This document shows, piece by piece, positions 18,105 to 28,000 of a stretch of DNA of 64,000 nucleotides. Where the stretch lies: contig CAYTTV010000008.1 of assembly GCA_964440915.1 (NCBI GenBank), positions 1 through 64,000 of the forward strand, in the 5' to 3' direction. The stretch's first letter is position 1. The number at the start of each line of letters is the position of its first letter. The notes below the pieces were generated by a model. The model saw only the letters and a list, made by a program, of their open reading frames with translations. It made no database searches and was not told the DNA's origin. Origin of the DNA: CAMPJM01 sp964440915. GTDB taxonomy: Bacteria > Bacteroidota > Bacteroidia > Cytophagales > Cyclobacteriaceae. The translations under genes were made by a program, and so were the position numbers.

Positions 18105-18234
18105 GCCCAGCCATACGCAGCAGCGGTAGGGATAGAGCGGAAAGCCCGCAGCGAGGTGGCCTTGTGAGTGGCCGGACTTGGAGCGATAGCCCGGGCACCG
18201 CCCAAATTTTCTTTTCGATTGCATTAAAAAATGC
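18105..18234 (+). ncRNA. Candidate structured RNA
   Basis: A GC-rich island in AT-rich surroundings with strong internal order. GCGGT (18123-18127) can pair with ACCGC (18197-18201) as a closing stem. Inside, GAGCGGAAAGCCCG (18135-18148) and GAGCGATAGCCCG (18181-18193) are near-copies flanking a central hairpin GGCC-N8-GGCC. GCGG-AAAGC-CCGC (18137-18149) can form its own hairpin. A further hairpin GCATT-AAAA-AATGC sits at 18221-18234. From memory, similar GCGGAAAGCCCG-containing intergenic elements recur in Bacteroidota and may belong to the Flavo-1 RNA family; I could not verify the name. The strand is chosen by that recollection. Lies 62 bases upstream of the small membrane protein gene. 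Confidence 0.5.
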
Positions 18235-18295
18235 CCGCAGGAATGCACATCTTACCAAAAAATATGTTACTATCAAAGATCATAGCAATTAAATC

Positions 18296-18694
18296 ATGGC
18301 CAGAGGCAAAATATTCTACTTCATTACCTTATTTGTTATAGGGCTTATATTCTATATCGTATGGGATTCTCTTACGCAACCGGGCATTGGTGACTTGAAG
18401 GGTAGGTACGAGGAGGTGGCGTTTTATAGAAACGAAAACAATACGGGACCGATCGTCAGGATCTATGCGGTGACGGTGAGCGACACCATTTGGGATGAGA
18501 TGGAACAATATGGTGCCTTTATGCCGCACTCAAAGTATGGCAATACGAAAGTGTATTTTTTCCATCGGCAGGATGATTACCCACAGGAAGTATTTCCGGG
18601 GGAGGAAAATTTCGATCTCCACTATAAGGATGAATGCTTGGCGGTATATGAAAAGGATGCCATGGGAAAGGTGTCTTTTCGTGTATTGGACTAA
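18296..18694 (+). CDS. Small membrane-anchored hypothetical protein
   Basis: A 132-residue protein with a hydrophobic segment at residues 5-24 (KIFYFITLFVIGLIFYIVW), probably a signal anchor, followed by a 105-residue mixed domain with several Tyr/Phe/Asp (FFHRQDDYPQEVFPGEENF). I do not recognise the family. It has no obvious operon partner: the candidate RNA lies upstream and the TonB receptor begins 82 bases downstream on the same strand, without clear terminator between. Likely real because of its length, normal amino acid composition and start with an ATG. Confidence 0.65.
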   Translation: MARGKIFYFITLFVIGLIFYIVWDSLTQPGIGDLKGRYEEVAFYRNENNTGPIVRIYAVTVSDTIWDEMEQYGAFMPHSKYGNTKVYFFHRQDDYPQEVFPGEENFDLHYKDECLAVYEKDAMGKVSFRVLD

Positions 18695-18775
18695 GGGTGT
18701 GATTTATGGCTTAGGATAAAAATAAGTGAGTTTTTAAGTTTATATTTAAGGATGTAAATGGCTTTCATCTGAGAA

Positions 18776-21055
18776 ATGGATATGCGCTACTGGGCCTTTC
18801 TTCTGTTGTTTTTCTCGGTGCTCTCGTGCCTGCAAGCCCAATCCGTAAGGCTAGAGGGAGTGGTGCAGGATGAGGATGGGGAGCTGCTGCCTTTTGCCAA
18901 TATAATGGTGGTGCCCGACAGTGTGATCGTGCCTGCCGATTCCTTAGGCCGCTTTGCAATGGAGCTATTGCCTGGTCCGAAGGAAATGGTGATAAGTTAT
19001 GCAGGGCAACCGGTACTGATTGCTTCTCTCTCTGTTCATAGCGATACAGCCGTTGTTTTCAATGTACATGAGCAACTCAGGGCGCTTGATGAGGTGGCTA
19101 TTAGGGCCAATCGGTACGGTTCGGAAGGGCTTGTGCAATCTACGCGCACGGGCACTACCATGCTCACAGGGGCTGATCTCAGCGTTATTCCATCGATAGG
19201 CGGTGAGGCAGACGTGCTGAAGACCTTTCAGCTGCTGCCGGGAATGGTACGTGGCATGGACGGCAGCACGGATATATTTGTGAGGGGAGGGGCGGCAGAT
19301 CAGAACTTGGTATTGTTGGATGGCGCACCTGTGTATAACCCAAGCCATTTGTTTGGCTTTTTATCGGTTTTCAATTCGGATATTATCGATAAAGCTGAAG
19401 TGATCAGCGGGGGATTTCCGGCGCACTTAGGAGGGAGGCTGTCCTCGGTACTCGACATTGGTTCTAAGAATCATATCGCTTCTAAAACCAGCGTATTGGG
19501 CAGTGTTGGATTATTGGCCTCCCGGCTGTACATAGAGCAACCGTTGGTAAAAGATAAGGCGAGTGTTTGGTTGGCGGGTCGGCGTACCTATGTCGATTAT
19601 CTTGCAAAGGCGATTGGTGAAGAGATTCCTTACTTTTTTTATGATTTCAATGGGAAGGTTACTTTTAGAGTGAGCGATAAAGACATGGTCTCCTTTAGTC
19701 ATTACAATGGTAGGGATGTTTTTGATATGTATCGTGACCGTAATGATGATGGCAGAGGTGTGGCGACGAGTTTCATGTCGGGCAATGCCAGCCAGTCGTT
19801 GCAGTGGACAAGGCGATATAATAGGGACTGGGAGAGCCAAGTCAATCTTTTCCGGTCGTCGTTTCGCTACAATGTCGAAAATGCCTTTGCCAAAAATGAG
19901 CTTACTGCTTATTCGGATATTGAAGATATAGGGGCAAAGCTCATTTTAAATAAATATGCTCATACTGGGAGGTTTACCACTGGACTGGAGTGGGTAAGGC
20001 ATCGCTTAAATCCTAATGTAGTCAATACCAGTGGCTATGTTTATGGCCTTCCTGAGAAAAGCACTACCCCTCAAAAAACACTTCACGAAGGGGCTGTATT
20101 TGCTGAATACGATTGGGAGCTATCGGCTAGATTTTTGTTGAATGCAGGCTTACGAGCGGCGTGGGCAGCTGTAGATGATCAGGCGTTTTTTGCTCCAGAA
20201 CCTAGGGCAACGTTGCGTTATGCAATAAATGCGGACAATTCCTTGAAGTTGAGCTATTCCCGTATGACCCAGTTTATTCATAGGGTATCAAATTCTGCCA
20301 TTTCTTTGCCTACTGATATATGGTACCCTACGACAGACAGCATTCAGCCACAGAAAGCACATCAGTATGCCGTGGCTTGGAACAGCTTCAAAAAGCAACA
20401 CGATATATTCATCAGTGCGGAAGCGTATTATAAAGACCTGCGGCACCAGATAGATTATAAACAGGGAGCCAATCTTTTTCTAAACCCCGACTTTCATTCC
20501 CAATTGATACAAGGTGATGGAAAGGCTTATGGATTGGAGCTGCTCGTGCGAAAAGAACTCGGAAGGTGGACGGGTTGGATCAGTTATGCCTTGTCATGGT
20601 CATGGCGCCGTTTTGAGGACTCAAACGCTACCGAGTGGTTCTTGTCTCGGTATGACAGAAGACATAACGGTGCCTTGGTGGTGCAGTACCGTTTCCATGA
20701 CCGCTGGGCGGCGTCGGCAGTATGGGAATACATTTCAGGTGCGAGATTTACGCCTATAGTAGGCGCATATGTGACACCGGCACCAACCATTATGGGGCTA
20801 GATTTGGTTCCGGTATTCACAAGTGTGAACGACGTAAAGCTGGCCGACACCCACCGTCTTGATTTGGGAATAAAATATAGCAGCAAGCCTGGAACATCAT
20901 TCTCTTGGCAATGGTTTGTTGGTGTAAACAATGCTTATAATCGCACGAACCCAATTGGTATTCTTATAGAAGAAGATGATGCTGGCAACTTCCGATACGT
21001 GCAGCCAGGTTTGTTTGGGCTTTTGCCATTTATAAGTTATCAGTTTGAATTTTAG
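18776..21055 (+). CDS. TonB-dependent receptor
   Basis: A 759-residue outer-membrane receptor. A signal peptide (to about residue 22, SVLSCLQAQ) is followed by a carboxypeptidase-regulatory-like domain (SVRLEGVVQDEDGELLPFA, residues 24-100), then the plug with FVRGGAADQNLVLLDGAPVY and GGFPAHLGGRLSSVLDI, then a 22-strand-type barrel ending in FISYQFEF with the C-terminal Phe expected for barrel assembly. It imports a substrate across the outer membrane using TonB energy. The DUF4249 lipoprotein gene follows 10 bases later and is the usual partner of this receptor subtype. The substrate is unknown; there is no SusD, so a glycan is less likely than metal, siderophore or peptide. Confidence 0.93.
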   Translation: MDMRYWAFLLLFFSVLSCLQAQSVRLEGVVQDEDGELLPFANIMVVPDSVIVPADSLGRFAMELLPGPKEMVISYAGQPVLIASLSVHSDTAVVFNVHEQLRALDEVAIRANRYGSEGLVQSTRTGTTMLTGADLSVIPSIGGEADVLKTFQLLPGMVRGMDGSTDIFVRGGAADQNLVLLDGAPVYNPSHLFGFLSVFNSDIIDKAEVISGGFPAHLGGRLSSVLDIGSKNHIASKTSVLGSVGLLASRLYIEQPLVKDKASVWLAGRRTYVDYLAKAIGEEIPYFFYDFNGKVTFRVSDKDMVSFSHYNGRDVFDMYRDRNDDGRGVATSFMSGNASQSLQWTRRYNRDWESQVNLFRSSFRYNVENAFAKNELTAYSDIEDIGAKLILNKYAHTGRFTTGLEWVRHRLNPNVVNTSGYVYGLPEKSTTPQKTLHEGAVFAEYDWELSARFLLNAGLRAAWAAVDDQAFFAPEPRATLRYAINADNSLKLSYSRMTQFIHRVSNSAISLPTDIWYPTTDSIQPQKAHQYAVAWNSFKKQHDIFISAEAYYKDLRHQIDYKQGANLFLNPDFHSQLIQGDGKAYGLELLVRKELGRWTGWISYALSWSWRRFEDSNATEWFLSRYDRRHNGALVVQYRFHDRWAASAVWEYISGARFTPIVGAYVTPAPTIMGLDLVPVFTSVNDVKLADTHRLDLGIKYSSKPGTSFSWQWFVGVNNAYNRTNPIGILIEEDDAGNFRYVQPGLFGLLPFISYQFEF

Positions 21056-21065
21056 TTAAAAATAT

Positions 21066-21962
21066 ATGCGTCAGGAGAGCAAGGCAACCTTTGTATTTTT
21101 TATGCTTACTGTGGTAGGAGGGCTTATGTTGCTTTCTGCTTGTATGCCCGATCCTCTTGAGGTGGACAATGTCCCTATGGTGAAGAAAGAAATGGTGGTA
21201 GCTTCTCAAATGCTGCCCGAGGAAACACTGTTGATTTTATTGACGAGGACATTCGATGCATTGGAAATCAGCAGCAATAGCGATGTAGAAGAGCTTTTGG
21301 AAATGATTGCCATAAACGATGCGCTGGTAACCGTTTCTGCACGAGGTGCGGTTGACACACTGCTTTCCTTAGGGAACGGGTTTTATGGAGGGATAGAGAT
21401 AGCATTTGAAGCAGAAGAAAGCTATACACTGCATGCCATGAGCGAAGAATTGGGGGAGGTAACCGCTGAAACGACTGTGAAACCACACATTTCTTTTAAG
21501 CATGTGGAAGCGGAGCTTACCTATAATGAGTACGGTGATACGCTTATTCAGGTCATTTATGCCTTCGAAGACCCCGCGCTACAAAACTGGTATTTGATGA
21601 GCGTGCAAAAAATAGAAGCAGGGAAATTTATTGAGAACGCTATCAATCCACGAGCCTATACAAGGCTGTTGGACGACAAGGCATTTAATGGTGAAGTATA
21701 CACAGAAAGGGTAAGCGTTGTAGCCCGCAACTTTGCCATAGGAGACACCATCACAGTAATGCTTTCCAATATTCATCAGGATTATTACGAGTTTATGAAA
21801 TTGAGGATGGACAATAGGTTTAATTTTTTAGAGTTTTTGGGCGAGCCTGTCAACTACCCTTCTAATGTAATGAACGGTAAAGGTTTTTTCAATTTATATC
21901 TGCCAGATATGCGAACGTTTGTGCTAGGAAGGGACGGTGAAATAATCCCTAACCTGAACTAA
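21066..21962 (+). CDS. DUF4249 family lipoprotein
   Basis: A 298-residue lipoprotein with lipobox MLLSAC (Cys26). The mature part fits DUF4249: early VVASQMLPEETLLILLTRTF, central YTLHAMSEELGEVTAETTV, then IQVIYAFEDPALQNWYLM, and a late GDTITVMLSNIHQDYYEF. DUF4249 genes in Bacteroidota almost always follow a TonB-dependent receptor, as here (10-base gap), and the protein probably sits on the outer membrane as a surface lid or binding partner, by analogy with SusD. This role is inferred, not shown. Confidence 0.85.
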   Translation: MRQESKATFVFFMLTVVGGLMLLSACMPDPLEVDNVPMVKKEMVVASQMLPEETLLILLTRTFDALEISSNSDVEELLEMIAINDALVTVSARGAVDTLLSLGNGFYGGIEIAFEAEESYTLHAMSEELGEVTAETTVKPHISFKHVEAELTYNEYGDTLIQVIYAFEDPALQNWYLMSVQKIEAGKFIENAINPRAYTRLLDDKAFNGEVYTERVSVVARNFAIGDTITVMLSNIHQDYYEFMKLRMDNRFNFLEFLGEPVNYPSNVMNGKGFFNLYLPDMRTFVLGRDGEIIPNLN

Positions 21963-22287
21963 GGCCCTATTTCTAATGAATGACAGTGGTTTAATGGAGG
22001 CAAGCTTGTAGTTGAATGCGTTAGGTTTTAATAGCATCTTTTTTATATATTTCTGCTCCATTTCCCAACAAGATTTTATATTAGTGCATTAATGAACATC
22101 CTTAATCGGTAGTCGTTGAAACACAAGCCTTAGCGATACACTATACCACCCAACCTGAATATTATACCATTGGTAAATAAATGGGCAAAATTTTAAAAAT
22201 TAAACCACTAAACAGGGTATTATTTTTAATAAAGGGTAAAGTTTTTGTAATTTTAACGCTGCGATTTATAATATAATATTAGTACTT
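21963..22287. other. Intergenic region upstream of ppc
   Basis: 325 AT-rich bases. The part near ppc has TTTTTG (22242-22247) followed 19 bases later by TATAATAT (22267-22274), a loose fit to a -33/-7 pair, although it would leave a very short leader before the ATG at 22288. No gene. Confidence 0.4.
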
Positions 22288-24867
22288 ATGGATATTCCTG
22301 TGGATAATGCTACACAACAATTTAAGAACCTCGTGGGCCTTAAATTTGATATGTACAACAGTCTTTTTACATCACTTCCATTTTTGAGGGTTGAAAAAAC
22401 AGGGGTTCTGCTATCCTTGTTTAGCTTGCACTGTGAGGAAGGATATGGAAAAGGCTTGAGCCCAAGGGAAATCATCAATACATTTTTGGACCGGTATACC
22501 TCACTTCAAACAGATCAAGAGAGAAACGACCTATTGTTTAGGTTCATTCAATACACAGAGCGGCAAGTGGTATTATTCGATGCCTTGGAAGATGCAGCCT
22601 TCAAGAAGATAAATGACATGACGGGAGCGGGAACCTTAAAGCACCTGCAATCTGAAGTGGAGGGTTCAAAAAATGAAGACAAGCTGCAAGAGAAGCTCGA
22701 AGATTTTGCGGTGAGATTGGTGCTGACAGCACACCCCACCCAGTTTTATCCAAGCACGGTGCTAGGGATTATCAATGACTTATCCAAAGCACTGGCGCAA
22801 GACAATACTTCTTTGGCCAACACCTACCTTGAACAGCTCGGGAAAACGCCTTTTTTCCAGAATGAGAAGCCTACGCCTTATGATGAAGCTACCAATCTCA
22901 TCTGGTTTTTGGAAAACGTATTTTATCAGGCCGCAGGACAAATTTATACCTTCATTAAGAACAGGTTCCCATCAGCAGTCAACGATCAAAATCCTATGAT
23001 TCGTATGGGATTTTGGCCAGGAGGCGATCGTGATGGCAATCCTTTTGTGAAAGCGGATACAACCATAAAGGTCGCAAGTGCGCTAAGGGCAAGTGCCATA
23101 AAGAGCTATTATTTAGATGTGAGGAAACTGAAAAGAAGACTTACTTTCAAGGTGGTAGATCAATTGTTGGCTGGCTTGGAAACTAAATTGTATAAAGCGT
23201 TATTCTATCCCCACCAAAAAACAGACCTTACGCAGGAGGAGATATTAAGCACACTGGAAGAAATAAGAGCAACCCTGGTTGCTAAGAATAACAGCCTCTT
23301 TCTTGGGTATGTTGACAAGTTGATCAATAGGGTAAGGATATTCGGCCTTTACTTTGCCTCTCTCGATATCAGGCAGGACAGCTCCGTGCATCATGAGGTG
23401 TTGAGAATGATTGCAGAAAAAACGGATGCTCTACCCAAAAACTATAAGGAATTATCTGAAGACGATAAGATCGAGGCTTTGTTGTCTGTTACGAACAAGG
23501 TGCAGCCATCGGTCATCGATCATGACACCTATCAGGATACTTTATACAGCATTGAGGCCATAAAGACCATACAAAAGACGAATGGTGAACTTGGTTGCAA
23601 CCGGTACATCATTAGCCATAGCACAACACCTTTGGATATTATTGAGGTGTATGGGCTGTTCTTGCTATGCGGATGGGAAAAGGAAAACCTTCCCATCGAT
23701 ATTGTGCCGCTCTTCGAAACGATAGACGACCTGCACAATGCCGCTGGGGTTATGAAAAAATTGTATGAGAACCCTATTTATCGCAAGCATATTGAGAACA
23801 GGGGAAATAATCAAACGATAATGCTTGGTTTCTCAGATGGCACCAAAGACGGTGGCTACCTGATGGCCAACTGGAGCATTTATAAAGCGAAAGAAGAGCT
23901 CAGTTTAGTCTCTAAGGAGTATGGTATCGAAGTGATCTTTTTTGATGGGAGAGGTGGGCCACCTGCAAGAGGGGGAGGCAAGACACATCAGTTCTATGCC
24001 TCTATGGGAAAAAATATCGCCAACAAAGAGATCCAACTTACGGTGCAAGGACAAACAGTGAGTTCCAATTTTGGCACTATCGACGCTGCTCAGTTCAATA
24101 TCGAGCAACTTATGCATGCCGGCATTAGCAATTCGATCTTCTCTCAGCGGGAAAACACGCTTACAGAGAAGGAAGAGGATTTGCTACAGCGCCTTTCTGA
24201 CGAAAGCTTTGCTGCTTACAATGCACTAAAAACACATCCTGAGTTCATTGAGTATCTGAATTATATCAGTCCATTGCGGTATTACGCCGAAACAAATATT
24301 GGTAGCCGACCATCTAAACGAAAGTCTGGCAAGCTGAACCTTGACGACCTGAGGGCGGTGCCTTATGTGGGATCTTGGAGCCAGCTCAAGCAAAACCTAC
24401 CTGGATACTATGGTGTAGGGTTTGCCTTGGAGAAAATGGAAAAAGATGGAAAATGGCAAGAGTTGAAGCAATTGTATCAAAATTCGCTTTTCTTTAAAAC
24501 CATGTTAGACAATTGTGAAATGGCTATGAACAAATGCTTCTTTCCATTGACCGCTTATTTATCTGATCATCCGAAATATGGCGAGCTGTGGAACATGATG
24601 TACGATGAATTTGAAAGGACAAAGAAGTACATGTTGAAGCTAACGGGAGCCTCAGAACTGATGGCCGATAAACCAGTCGATAAATTATCGATTCATATGA
24701 GGCAACGTATAGAAATGCCTCTGGTCACCATTCAGCAGCATGCGCTCACGCATATCAGGGAAATAGAGGATAATAAAGAAGAAGATAACGCTATGAAAAA
24801 AATATATGAAAAAATGGTGGTACGGTGCTCTTTCGGTATCATAAACGCTGAAAGAAACTCTGCCTAA
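22288..24867 (+). CDS. ppc: Phosphoenolpyruvate carboxylase
   Basis: An 859-residue enzyme, close to the usual 850-900. It carboxylates phosphoenolpyruvate with bicarbonate to give oxaloacetate, replenishing the TCA cycle. Active-site motifs are intact: His149 in LTAHPTQFYPSTV, the glycine-rich loop GFWPGGDRDGNPFV, MLGFSDGTKDGGYL, and FFDGRGGPPARGGG, followed by GQTVSSNFG. The C-terminus ends RCSFGIINAERNSA, where canonical forms end in a T..GIAAGMRNTG, so the last residues are atypical, as in other Bacteroidota members. The gene ends five bases before the assembly gap, so downstream context is unknown. Confidence 0.96.
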   Translation: MDIPVDNATQQFKNLVGLKFDMYNSLFTSLPFLRVEKTGVLLSLFSLHCEEGYGKGLSPREIINTFLDRYTSLQTDQERNDLLFRFIQYTERQVVLFDALEDAAFKKINDMTGAGTLKHLQSEVEGSKNEDKLQEKLEDFAVRLVLTAHPTQFYPSTVLGIINDLSKALAQDNTSLANTYLEQLGKTPFFQNEKPTPYDEATNLIWFLENVFYQAAGQIYTFIKNRFPSAVNDQNPMIRMGFWPGGDRDGNPFVKADTTIKVASALRASAIKSYYLDVRKLKRRLTFKVVDQLLAGLETKLYKALFYPHQKTDLTQEEILSTLEEIRATLVAKNNSLFLGYVDKLINRVRIFGLYFASLDIRQDSSVHHEVLRMIAEKTDALPKNYKELSEDDKIEALLSVTNKVQPSVIDHDTYQDTLYSIEAIKTIQKTNGELGCNRYIISHSTTPLDIIEVYGLFLLCGWEKENLPIDIVPLFETIDDLHNAAGVMKKLYENPIYRKHIENRGNNQTIMLGFSDGTKDGGYLMANWSIYKAKEELSLVSKEYGIEVIFFDGRGGPPARGGGKTHQFYASMGKNIANKEIQLTVQGQTVSSNFGTIDAAQFNIEQLMHAGISNSIFSQRENTLTEKEEDLLQRLSDESFAAYNALKTHPEFIEYLNYISPLRYYAETNIGSRPSKRKSGKLNLDDLRAVPYVGSWSQLKQNLPGYYGVGFALEKMEKDGKWQELKQLYQNSLFFKTMLDNCEMAMNKCFFPLTAYLSDHPKYGELWNMMYDEFERTKKYMLKLTGASELMADKPVDKLSIHMRQRIEMPLVTIQQHALTHIREIEDNKEEDNAMKKIYEKMVVRCSFGIINAERNSA

Positions 24868-24872
24868 AGATT

Positions 24873-24972
24873 NNNNNNNNNNNNNNNNNNNNNNNNNNNN
24901 NNNNNNNNNNNNNNNNNNNNNNNNNNNNNNNNNNNNNNNNNNNNNNNNNNNNNNNNNNNNNNNNNNNNNNNN
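24873..24972. other. Assembly gap, 100 N
   Basis: Exactly 100 undetermined bases, the length commonly used as a placeholder for an unknown distance. It starts 5 bases after the ppc stop and ends 93 bases before the next gene. Sequence of any length could be missing, so adjacency of ppc and the next gene is not established. Confidence 0.98.
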
Positions 24973-25065
24973 TTAGCCTATCAATAAACTGAAAACGAAT
25001 CGTGCGCTGAGAGACTATTTTGCTTATCAACACATCAAATAATCATCTACTATAAAATTTATCAA

Positions 25066-28000
25066 GTGAAATTTACTGTATTGAATCATTTTGGCATTAG
25101 GGCCTTACTCTTGATCTTATCGGTACTTGTGTTGACAAACTGTCAGCCAAATAGAGAAGAAAAACGTGTCTTGGTTTTTTCAAAAACCGCAGGGTACAGA
25201 CATGAGGCTATTAAAGATGGAATAGAAGCTATAAAAAAACTAGGAGAGGAGTACGACTTCATGGTCGATACTACAGAAAATGCTCTTTACTTTCAGGAAG
25301 ATAGTTTAGCAAAGTATAGTGCTGTTATATTCTTAAATACAACGGGTGATGTGCTGGACTATCGACAACAAAAAGATTTTGAACGCTATATTCAGGCAGG
25401 AGGAGGCTTTGTAGGCGTGCATTCCGCAACCGATACCGAATACGATTGGCCGTGGTTTGGGAAGCTGGTAGGGGCATATTTCAATGGACACCCCAACAAT
25501 CCCAACGTTCGGAAAGCTACTATGGATGTGGTCGATAAAAACCATGTCTCTACTGAGATGCTTCCCGATAGATGGGAACTGGAAGACGAATGGTATAACT
25601 TCAAGTCAATCAATCCGGATATAAAAGTGCTGATAAATCTCGATGAAACCACCTATGAGGGAGGCACTAATGGTGAAAATCACCCCATAGCTTGGGCCCA
25701 TGAATACGATGGTGGCAGAGCTTTTTACACTGGCCTAGGGCACAAGCCTGAAAACTACTTAGATCCATTGTTTTTGGATCATCTATATGGTGGTATTCAA
25801 TACGCTATAGGTAAAAATAAAATACTGGATTACTCCAAAGCCAGAACACTGCGCGCGCCCGAGGAAAATAGATTTGTGAAGATAATACTGGACGAACACT
25901 TGGATGAGCCAATGGAATTGGCCGTAACAGATGAAGGCCGAGTTTTCTTTATTGAAAGAAATGGTAGTGTGAAGCTTTATGATCCTGAGGTGGGTGCTAC
26001 AAAAACGATATATAACTTTAATGTTTACTCTGGGCATGAAAATGGCCTATTAGGTTTAACATTAGATCCGAACTTTAGTAAAAATGGATGGGCATACTTT
26101 TTCTATTCTCCGACAGGGGTAGGAGCGGTCCAAAGGATTTCACGTTTTGTGATTTCAGGTGACTCACTTCTGGCCGATTCCGAAAAAGTGTTGCTTGAAT
26201 TCCCTTTTCAAATTGATCAATGCTGTCATTCTGGTGGTTCCTTAGCCTTTGGGCCCAACGGTAATTTATTCATTTCTATCGGTGACAATACCAACCCCTT
26301 TGCCTCCCATGGTTTCGCACCTATTGACGAAAGAGAGGGGAGAGAACCTTGGGATGCTCAGAGAACGTCTGCAAACACCCATGACTACAACGGTAAGATT
26401 TTACGCATACGACCAGAAGCAGATGGTACTTACTCTATTCCCGAAGGCAATCTTTTCCCTAAAGATGGGTCGCAGGGTTTGCCTGAAATCTATGTGATGG
26501 GCAATAGAAATCCGTTCAGGATATCTATCGATCAACGAACAGGTTATTTGTATTGGGGTGAAGTTGGTCCTGATGCCGGTAAGGACAGTATTCATGGCCC
26601 AAAAGGATACGATGAAGTAAACCAGGCTAGAGAACCAGGCTTTTTCGGATGGCCTTACTTTATTGCTGACAATAAGCCCTATAGAGAAAGAAATTTTGCT
26701 GAGAATACCTTTGGAGAACTTTTTGATCCAGCGGGTCCTGTAAATAACTCTGTGAATAATACGGGTAATAAAAATTTGCCTCCTGCCAAGGGCGCTTTTA
26801 TCTACTATCCTTATGATGAGTCTCAAGAGTTTCCTCTGGTTGGCAAAGGCGGAAGAAATGCCATGGCTGGCCCAGTATATTATTATGATGATTACAAAAA
26901 CTCATCCATGAAATTTCCTGAATACTATGATGGGAAATTGTTCATATATGATTGGATGAGAAATTGGATCATGGCCGTAACTTTTGATGAGGAAGGGAAT
27001 CTTGCGGAGATCGAACCTTTTCTGCCTAATGTGCTCTTTGATAAGCCTATGGACATGCAGTTTGACAAAAATGGTGCTTTGTATGTATTGGAATATGGTA
27101 CCTATTGGTTCGCCCACAACATCGATTCCAGATTGGTTAAAATAGAATACAATGCATCCAACAGAAAACCCGTGGCCGTGATGTCTGCTGACAAAACAAT
27201 TGGTGCAGCACCATTGAAAGTAAGTTTTTCTGCAGAAGAATCATATGATTACGACAATGATAAGTTGACTTATGAATGGCACTTTACAACCTATAATGAA
27301 GTGCAGGCCACTGACAAGGCACCAAGTTTTACCTTTAAGGAGCCGGGTATGTATTTAGTGAAACTGAAAGTAACGGACACCTCAGGTGAAGAGTCTACTA
27401 CTGAAATGGAATTGAGAGTGGGAAATGATCCCCCTGTCTTAGAAATGGAAATAGATGGAAATTCGAGTTTCTACTGGAGTGGCGATAAGATAGATTATAA
27501 AATTACAGTTACAGACAAAGAAGATGGCACCACTGAAGATGGCAGCATCCCGGAGGATCGTGTGGCAGCTTATTTTGATTATTTGGAACAGGGCAGCGAC
27601 ATCACTTTGATCGCACAAGGGCACCAGTTGAATACTGTCCACCCTGGGCAGTTGCTCATAGATGGAAGTGATTGTAAAGCTTGTCATGGCGTGGATGTCA
27701 GGTCGGTTGGGCCTAGCTATATGGAAGTAGCAGAACGCTACAAAGGAGAGGATATAAAACAAACCCTGATCGATAGGATCATCAAGGGCAGTAGTGGAGT
27801 TTGGGGTCAAAATGCTATGTCAGCGCACCCACAGCTTTCAAAGGATGAAGTTGAAAAAATGGTAGAGTATATCCTTTCACTAGGAGAAGAGAAGAGCAAG
27901 GACACTGCTATCCCGCTTCAGGGTTCTGTACAAACCAAAGCAAAAGGGAATGAAGGGATTTATATATTTACTGCGGAATATAGAGATCGAGGAGCAAATG

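Noticed and set aside
18048..18276. Minus-strand frames over the structured RNA region
   Set aside because: They depend on the GC-rich island, have no domain, and their composition is abnormal; the base-paired structure explains the region better.
24839..25033. A frame spanning the N run
   Set aside because: Most of its length is undetermined sequence.
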